The notes under the pieces are model-generated. The model searched no databases. It was not told the DNA's origin and worked only from the letters and a program-made list of their open reading frames with translations. A DNA stretch of 12,226 nucleotides from CAZZKG01 sp964654825. Its GTDB lineage: Bacteria > Gemmatimonadota > CAZMKB01. The position numbers and the translations under genes were made by a program. The number at the start of each line of letters is the position of its first letter. The stretch's first letter is position 1. The stretch is from assembly GCA_964654825.1 (NCBI GenBank), contig CAZZKG010000082.1:1-12226 (forward strand). Direction: 5' to 3'. Positions 7,833-12,226 of this stretch are shown piece after piece.

Positions 7833-9431
7833 GTGACTAAGAATGAACAGGCCGATCTCAAGACTGTCATGGCGCTTGCAGTGAGGGAAGCGTACCAGAG
7901 GCATGAAGAGGACGAAGCACTCGAACCACTCGCTCTGGTCGACGCCGCCGGTAATCCCATCGGTAGGATGAAAGATGGAGATTATGTCATTTTCTATGAC
8001 ATCCGGGGTGAGAGAGAAGTCGAGCTCACACAGAGCCTGATAGATGACGGTTTCGACGAGTTTCCCACCGTGAAGGGGATGGGGCTGAAATTCGTGACAA
8101 TGATCGAATATGACAAAAAGTTGGATGTAAAGGTTGCGTTTCCTCCTCTTGTCGAACTCAAGGATACATTCAGCGAAGTCATCAGCAATGCGGGTCTCAA
8201 ACAGGTTAAGATCGTCGAATCGGAGAAGTCTGTCCATCTAGGATTCTTTCTCAACGGGAAGAGGAAGGAACCGTTTTCCGGTGAGGAGAGGCTGACGGTC
8301 CCCACACTCAAAGATGTGGTCTCGTTCGACAAGAAACCGGAGATGAGTATTAAGGAAGTCGCTCAACAGATCATAAAACGGCTGGAAGATCCCTCGTATG
8401 ACGTCATCATCGCCAATTTCGCCAATATCGATGTACTCGGGCACATCGAGAACGAGGAGGCGATCAAAAAGGCCGTGCATGCAGTCGACAGGGAGGTCGG
8501 AAACGTTTTGAAAGCCGCCGGTGAAAACGGCGTCGTGACCCTCCTGACGGCGGACCATGGTACGGTGGAGAAGTGGAAATACCCCGACGGTGCGATCGAC
8601 ACAGGGCACACCAACAGCCTCGTTCCCTGCATGGTATTGAGCCCGGACGACAGGAAGTTCGACCTCAAGGAGAGCGGAGAGCTGAGTGATGTCGCGCCGA
8701 CGGCTCTCCACGTGCTGGGTTTGCCGAAACCGAAAGCCATGACCGGGGATACTCTCCTGAAGAATTCCTTCAGGGGGAAGAAAAGCCGGCTGCTTTTGCT
8801 CATCGTCGATGGCTGGGGGTACAATGATGATGACTTCGGGAACCTGATCAAAGCCGCAAATACACCGGTTGTGGATGAACTCATGTCCATAAATGACGTG
8901 GCGCTGCTCAAGGCTTCGGGGACTGCCGTCGGCATGCCCGACGGTACCGTTGGAAATTCCGAAGCCGGTCATCTCCACATCGGGTCTGGGAGGACGATCT
9001 TCTCCGACAGATTGCGGATAGACAAGTCTCTCTCTGACGGTTCTTTTTTCGAGAATGAAGCGTTTCTGTGGGCAATCAGAAACGCGAGAGACGAGCGGAA
9101 GAACCTTCATCTCCTCGGGATAGTCTCATTCTATTCCTCTCATGGTTCACTGGACCACCTCATCGCACTCATGAACCTGGCGAAGAGAGAGGGTGTGGAA
9201 CACCTCTATATCCACTCCATGCTGGGGAGGAGAGGCGAACGGCCGGAAAGCGGCGCCAGGTACATCGCCCAGGTCGAGGAAGAGTGCGAACGTCTCGGAC
9301 TCGGAAAGGTCGTGGATGTGATCGGCAGGTTCTGGTCCCTCGACCGCGAGGAGAACTGGGACAGGATCGAAAAAACATACCGCGTATACGTCCACGGGGA
9401 CGCGAGAAAGATATCTGAAGCTGGTCGGTAG
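7833..9431 (+). CDS. gpmI: Cofactor-independent phosphoglycerate mutase in circularly permuted order
   Basis: This 532-residue protein should interconvert 3- and 2-phosphoglycerate through a phosphoserine, but its halves are swapped. Residues about 10-309 match the usual C-terminal part of iPGM: DGDYVIFYDIRGER (Arg58, Arg61), ESEK (129-132), NFANIDVLGH (Asp200, His204), TADHG (Asp241, His242), DTGHT (His259) and the family's closing segment VAPTALHVLGLPKPKAMTG. After a linker (about 310-318), residues about 319-525 match the usual N-terminal part: LLLLIVDGWGY (Asp326), GNSEAGH (nucleophile Ser376), SSHGSLDH (His437), GRFWSLDR (Arg499, Arg505) and WDRIEKTY. All metal ligands and the nucleophile remain. 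The transferase motif normally reading DGRD is GRRG (465-468). The start is GTG with AGAGGG upstream. No stop or N interrupts the frame. It could be a known but undescribed subfamily, or have altered activity. Confidence 0.88.
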   Translation: MTKNEQADLKTVMALAVREAYQRHEEDEALEPLALVDAAGNPIGRMKDGDYVIFYDIRGEREVELTQSLIDDGFDEFPTVKGMGLKFVTMIEYDKKLDVKVAFPPLVELKDTFSEVISNAGLKQVKIVESEKSVHLGFFLNGKRKEPFSGEERLTVPTLKDVVSFDKKPEMSIKEVAQQIIKRLEDPSYDVIIANFANIDVLGHIENEEAIKKAVHAVDREVGNVLKAAGENGVVTLLTADHGTVEKWKYPDGAIDTGHTNSLVPCMVLSPDDRKFDLKESGELSDVAPTALHVLGLPKPKAMTGDTLLKNSFRGKKSRLLLLIVDGWGYNDDDFGNLIKAANTPVVDELMSINDVALLKASGTAVGMPDGTVGNSEAGHLHIGSGRTIFSDRLRIDKSLSDGSFFENEAFLWAIRNARDERKNLHLLGIVSFYSSHGSLDHLIALMNLAKREGVEHLYIHSMLGRRGERPESGARYIAQVEEECERLGLGKVVDVIGRFWSLDREENWDRIEKTYRVYVHGDARKISEAGR

Positions 9432-9541
9432 AGGGGACTCTCATCCGGACACCTGATACGTTACCCGCCTGTATAGCCCGGCGATCGGTTTGAGGGAGGC
9501 AGATACTCAGTGAGGAAGAAGATACTGTCGAAATGGCGGCT

Positions 9542-9547
9542 AAGGAG
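9542..9547 (+). promoter_or_regulatory. Ribosome-binding site supporting the ATG 9555 start of the carboxypeptidase gene
   Basis: AAGGAG lies 7 nt before ATG 9555, and starting there gives a compact signal peptide. The alternative GTG at 9510, in the same frame, has GGGAGG about 10 nt upstream and would add 15 mostly basic residues. I prefer 9555. Confidence 0.65.
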
Positions 9548-9554
9548 AATTATC

Positions 9555-11800
9555 ATGGAAAGAGTAAGTCACAGGAAGATTCATCTGTGCTCACTGATCA
9601 CTGCGGTCCTCGTAGTGTCCGTATCAGTCCTGCATGTTTGTGCTGCATCGTATAATGGAGAGAACGCTTCCAAACAGGCAAGGATGCTGATTCGAGTAGA
9701 TCTCGACTCACCAGAAAGTTTCACGGCACTCCGGGACCTGCACCTGGATCTCGCCAGTCACAATTTGAGGAGAGGGGCTTACGTCATCACCACCCAGAGA
9801 GAACGGGACGAGATCGAAAGCCGTGGTTTCTCATATAAAATTCTGATCGATGATCCATCAAGTGTGCAGATCGATCCCGAGTTCAGAAATTACGAAGAGA
9901 CGGTCGCATACCTCGACACCCTGCATCAGCTGTACCCCGGCCTCACGGTCCTCGAGCAGGCGGGAGCGAGCCAGGAGTTCGCGATTCCTATCTGGGCTCT
10001 CAAGATATCGGACAATCCGGATGTCGAAGAGGATGAACCGGAAATTCTCTACACCGGGACCACTCACGCGCGTGAACCGCTCGGGAACGAAATCTGCCTG
10101 GAAATTGCCACACGACTCCTCGAGGGATACGGAGTGGATCCGGATATAACGACATAGATCGACGAGGAGCAGATCTGGATAGTGTCCATTGTGAATACCG
10201 AGGGTTTTACGTACATGATGGACAACAACCTCTCTGATCCCTGGTGGAGGAAGAATCAGAGGGACAACAACGAAAACGGCATCTTCGACGAAGACTACGA
10301 TGGCGTGGATCTCAACAGGAACTACGATTTCAACTGGGATCAGGGTGGCGGAAGCGGTGATCCGTCGAGCTGGGTGTATCGGGGACCTCAGCCGTTCTCC
10401 GAATCCGAGACCCGCGCCATACGGGATCTCGCCACCGGCGATCATCGCTTCATCTTCTCGATAAGTTACCATTCTTTCGGCGAGGTCGTAATCTGGCCGT
10501 GGGAATGGCCGGGTCACTCAGCTCCTGATGCCGATGTCGCAGGCGAAGTGGCACAGGAAATGGCTTCGAGGATCACCAGGAGGAGCGGTTTCGGGAACTA
10601 CGACGAGGTGCAGGGAATACCCGATGCAGGATACAGCGATGTCTGGATGTACGGAGTTTCCGGGAGCATCGACTTCACCGTTGAGACGTGTAACGAGTTT
10701 ATCCCCGCTGGCACTGCCATCGACACCGTCGTGGATGCCAATCTTCCCGCTGCATTCTACCTGCTCGAAAGAGCGCTCGTCGGACCCGGGATCACCGGGC
10801 ACGTGACAGAAAGCGGAACGGGAGATCCTCTTCCGGCCTCTGTAGTCATTCTCGGCAGGGATACCGACGATATCGAACCGCGCACCTGTGAACCCGATTA
10901 CGGCCGTTATTTCAGGATGCTCCCTGCCGGCGTGTACAATGTTCTGTTTGATCTGGACGGGTACGCCGATCACATCGAGCAGGTGACCGTCAACTCCGAC
11001 AGCCTCACGGTGCTGGATGTAGAACTGTCAATGGTCGTCGACATCGACCTGGCTCAGACCGGTTTCGATGATGACCAGGCCGGGCAGAGCAGCGGCAATG
11101 GCGATGGGTTCCTCAATCCCGGGGAGACGATCGAATTGAGCGCCTGGCTGGAGAACATCGGTGCCCTCCCGGCCTACAGCGTATCCTGCTCACTCAGCAC
11201 GACAGATACGCTTGTCACCCTCATCGATGATTATGCCGGGTTCGGAGACCTTGGATCCGGAGAGATCGTCGAAGGTGACGCACCGTTTGTTTTCACGATC
11301 TCCGGTTCGGCCGGGGATGGCGATGTTGTCTCCTTTGTGCTCACCGCATCCGACACATCATCGAACAGTTGGACGTTTGATCTCGATATCACGGTGCGGG
11401 CCCCCGACATAAACTTCCAGTCGCTGTCCGTCAATGACGCCGAGGATGATTTCCAGATTCATCTGAGTCCCGTCGGGATCGAAGGGTGGACCAGGAAGTG
11501 ACGCTGCCCCTTGTCACCCGACTCAGTCAGAACTACCCGAATCCTTTCAATCCAATGACGACTATTCCATTTGACCTGTCGAAAGACGGAGGAGCCGGGC
11601 AAAACGTGAAGCTTTTCATCTTCGACGTACGCGGCCGATTGGTGAGAAAACTAATCGATACGGTACTTGAGCCCGGCAGACACAGGGCGGTCTGGGATGG
11701 AAGAAACGAAACGGGTCAGCGGGTTTCATCGGGAGTGTATCTGTACACGTTGAGGAGTGCTGCTAAGACCTTTACAAGGCGAATGGTCCTGCTGAAATAA
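9555..11800 (+). pseudogene. Secreted zinc carboxypeptidase (M14) with regulatory, Ig-like and sorting domains, broken by an amber stop and a frameshift
   Basis: The reconstructed protein is about 748 residues. It has a signal peptide (hydrophobic LITAVLVVSVSVL, ending near CAA), then an M14 peptidase domain. Zinc ligands are THARE (His171, Glu174) and a later His306 in SYHSFGE; substrate-binding DLNRN (Arg255) and catalytic Glu377 in FTVET are present. A carboxypeptidase-regulatory-like beta domain follows (from GHVTESGTGDPLP), then an Ig/CARDB-like domain (GNGDGFLNPGETIEL). A FlgD-like C-terminal sorting tail closes it (QNYPNPFNP to RRMVLLK). Two lesions break it. TAG at 10155-10157 interrupts the peptidase domain between its zinc ligands, with homologous sequence resuming in the same frame. 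Near 11484-11486 the frame shifts by -1, as if one G were lost from GGG, so the tail lies in another frame. Either this is a decaying gene, or one or both lesions are sequencing errors. As read, neither piece can be an active enzyme. Confidence 0.85.
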
Positions 11801-11940
11801 GGAAAATCTTCAGATTGGCGATTTCCGGTGCTTGTCTCGTAAAGTGTTGTCACTTGCCTTTTGTGCTTCTTCCTTACAATCATATCACAAGTTAAGTCGA
11901 CAGTCAATTATTAGAAACATGTCGCGTCAGGATCGTGTCG
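11801..11940. other. Spacer between the carboxypeptidase gene and the IS1-type transposase
   Basis: This 140-nt stretch becomes clearly AT-rich towards its right side (about 11870-11920). It contains two small inverted repeats: GGAAAATC with GATTTCC (11801-11826, bulged) and AAGTG-TTGT-CACTT (11842-11855). It probably includes the left end of the insertion sequence, but the boundary cannot be fixed without the right end. Confidence 0.4.
11842..11862 (+). terminator. Weak hairpin followed by CCTTTT, possible terminator or IS-end structure
   Basis: A 5-bp perfect stem (AAGTG/CACTT) with a TTGT loop is followed by GCCTTTT, about 40 nt after the carboxypeptidase stop. The stem is short and AT-containing, so it would be a weak intrinsic terminator. 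It may instead belong to the insertion-sequence end. Confidence 0.25.
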
Positions 11941-12226
11941 ATGAAGCGCAAAACCCTAATTGATCGATGCTGTCCGAACCCGAACTGTTCTCTTCATCAT
12001 AAATTCGGAGAGGGCAACATCATCCGCCACACAATGAATATTACCCAGCAGGGAAAACGTCGGCGGTACCGATGCAAAGCCTGCGGTAGGACCTTCAATT
12101 CCACCTGGAATACACCATATTATCGCCTTCACAAGCACGGCCGGGAGTCAGACGAAGTCACACGGCTGACAGTAGAAGGCGTCAGTATTTCATCCATTGC
12201 ACGAGTAAAGCAGATCTCCCGCAACA
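11941..12226 (+). CDS. IS1-family transposase, N-terminal part (truncated by the right edge)
   Basis: 95 codons are open from ATG 11941 to the right edge. The N-terminus has a zinc-ribbon arrangement as in InsA of IS1: CCPNPNC (Cys10/Cys11 and Cys16), then YRCKACGRTF (Cys45, Cys48). It continues through WNTPYYRLHKHGRESDEV into a helix-turn-helix, VEGVSISSIARVKQISRN (78-95), which fits the DNA-binding domain that recognises the element's ends. The catalytic DDE part would lie beyond the window. A GTG at 11935 in the same frame is an alternative start; the preceding in-frame stop is at 11893. Family assignment rests on the ribbon plus helix-turn-helix combination and the TPYYRL signature. Whether the full gene is intact, or split into two frames as in classical IS1, cannot be seen. 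Confidence 0.8.
   Translation, partial: MKRKTLIDRCCPNPNCSLHHKFGEGNIIRHTMNITQQGKRRRYRCKACGRTFNSTWNTPYYRLHKHGRESDEVTRLTVEGVSISSIARVKQISRN

Larger units (their letters stand above)
11827..12226 (+). mobile_element. Left portion of an IS1-type insertion sequence (boundary tentative)
   Basis: A transposase gene of IS1 type runs off the right edge, so only the left part of the element is present. The left boundary is a guess. GGTG at 11827-11830 resembles the start of many IS1-family terminal repeats, but the matching right-end repeat and any target duplication lie outside the window. The broken carboxypeptidase gene ends 26 nt before this point. Confidence 0.35.

Noticed and set aside
9432..9554. 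Leftover fragment of a duplicated mutase gene in the downstream spacer
   Set aside because: Expected under a recent duplication-and-deletion origin, but translation of this spacer shows no iPGM motif, so the permutation is not a fresh rearrangement visible here.
10155..10157. Pyrrolysine insertion at the amber codon
   Set aside because: M14 peptidases are not known to use pyrrolysine, the window shows no pyl genes, and the mutase gene ends normally at TAG. It is left only as a low-probability check.
11478..11501. Programmed -1 frameshift signal in the carboxypeptidase gene
   Set aside because: No X-XXY-YYZ heptamer in phase, and no clear downstream stem or pseudoknot was seen. A lost G in a GGG run explains it more simply.

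Overview
The window is about 12.2 kb of moderately GC-rich bacterial DNA, compact and protein-coding. It looks like a metagenome-assembled draft: a run of exactly 100 N sits at 2572-2671. Several secreted proteins have features common in the FCB superphylum and neighbouring candidate phyla (Krumholzibacteriota, Eisenbacteria, Zixibacteria, Fermentibacteria and similar). These are Asp-rich calcium-type repeats, a carboxypeptidase-regulatory module, and a C-terminal FlgD/T9SS-like tail opening with QNYPNPFNP. That placement is inference from protein style only. No rRNA, tRNA or CRISPR array was seen.

Layout. The left third is read on the minus strand, in the order: secreted metallo-beta-lactamase-fold hydrolase (3350 into the gap), HAD-IIA phosphatase of the HDHD2/TIGR01458 type (gap to 1822), and a large secreted protein that runs off the left edge (1642 to 1). 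The gap removes the C-terminus of the first and the extreme N-terminus of the second. A 433-bp divergent intergenic region separates these from the plus-strand genes. Those are DNA polymerase X (3784-5499), an alkaline-phosphatase-superfamily phosphodiesterase (5605-6963), a PHP phosphoesterase overlapping it by ATGA (6960-7805), and a phosphoglycerate mutase (7833-9431). Next comes a zinc carboxypeptidase gene broken by an in-frame amber codon and a frameshift (9555-11800). The right edge holds the start of an IS1-type transposase (11941 onward).

The most striking item is the phosphoglycerate mutase. It has nearly all the sequence signatures of the cofactor-independent enzyme (iPGM/GpmI), but in circularly permuted order. 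The usual C-terminal half comes first, and the usual N-terminal half, with the metal-binding Asp and nucleophile Ser, comes second, all in one continuous 532-codon frame. The new termini fall inside the transferase domain. In that domain the normally invariant DGRD substrate motif is changed to GRRG. I know of no description of a permuted iPGM.

The genes from 3784 to 9431 share an orientation and are closely spaced, so at least AP-PHP-PGM look like one transcription unit. Together with the minus-strand HAD and MBL genes, the window holds four unrelated metal-dependent phosphoesterase or hydrolase folds, with PHP and AP each present twice. Whether that reflects a shared nucleotide or phosphate-ester pathway is not shown by the sequence.
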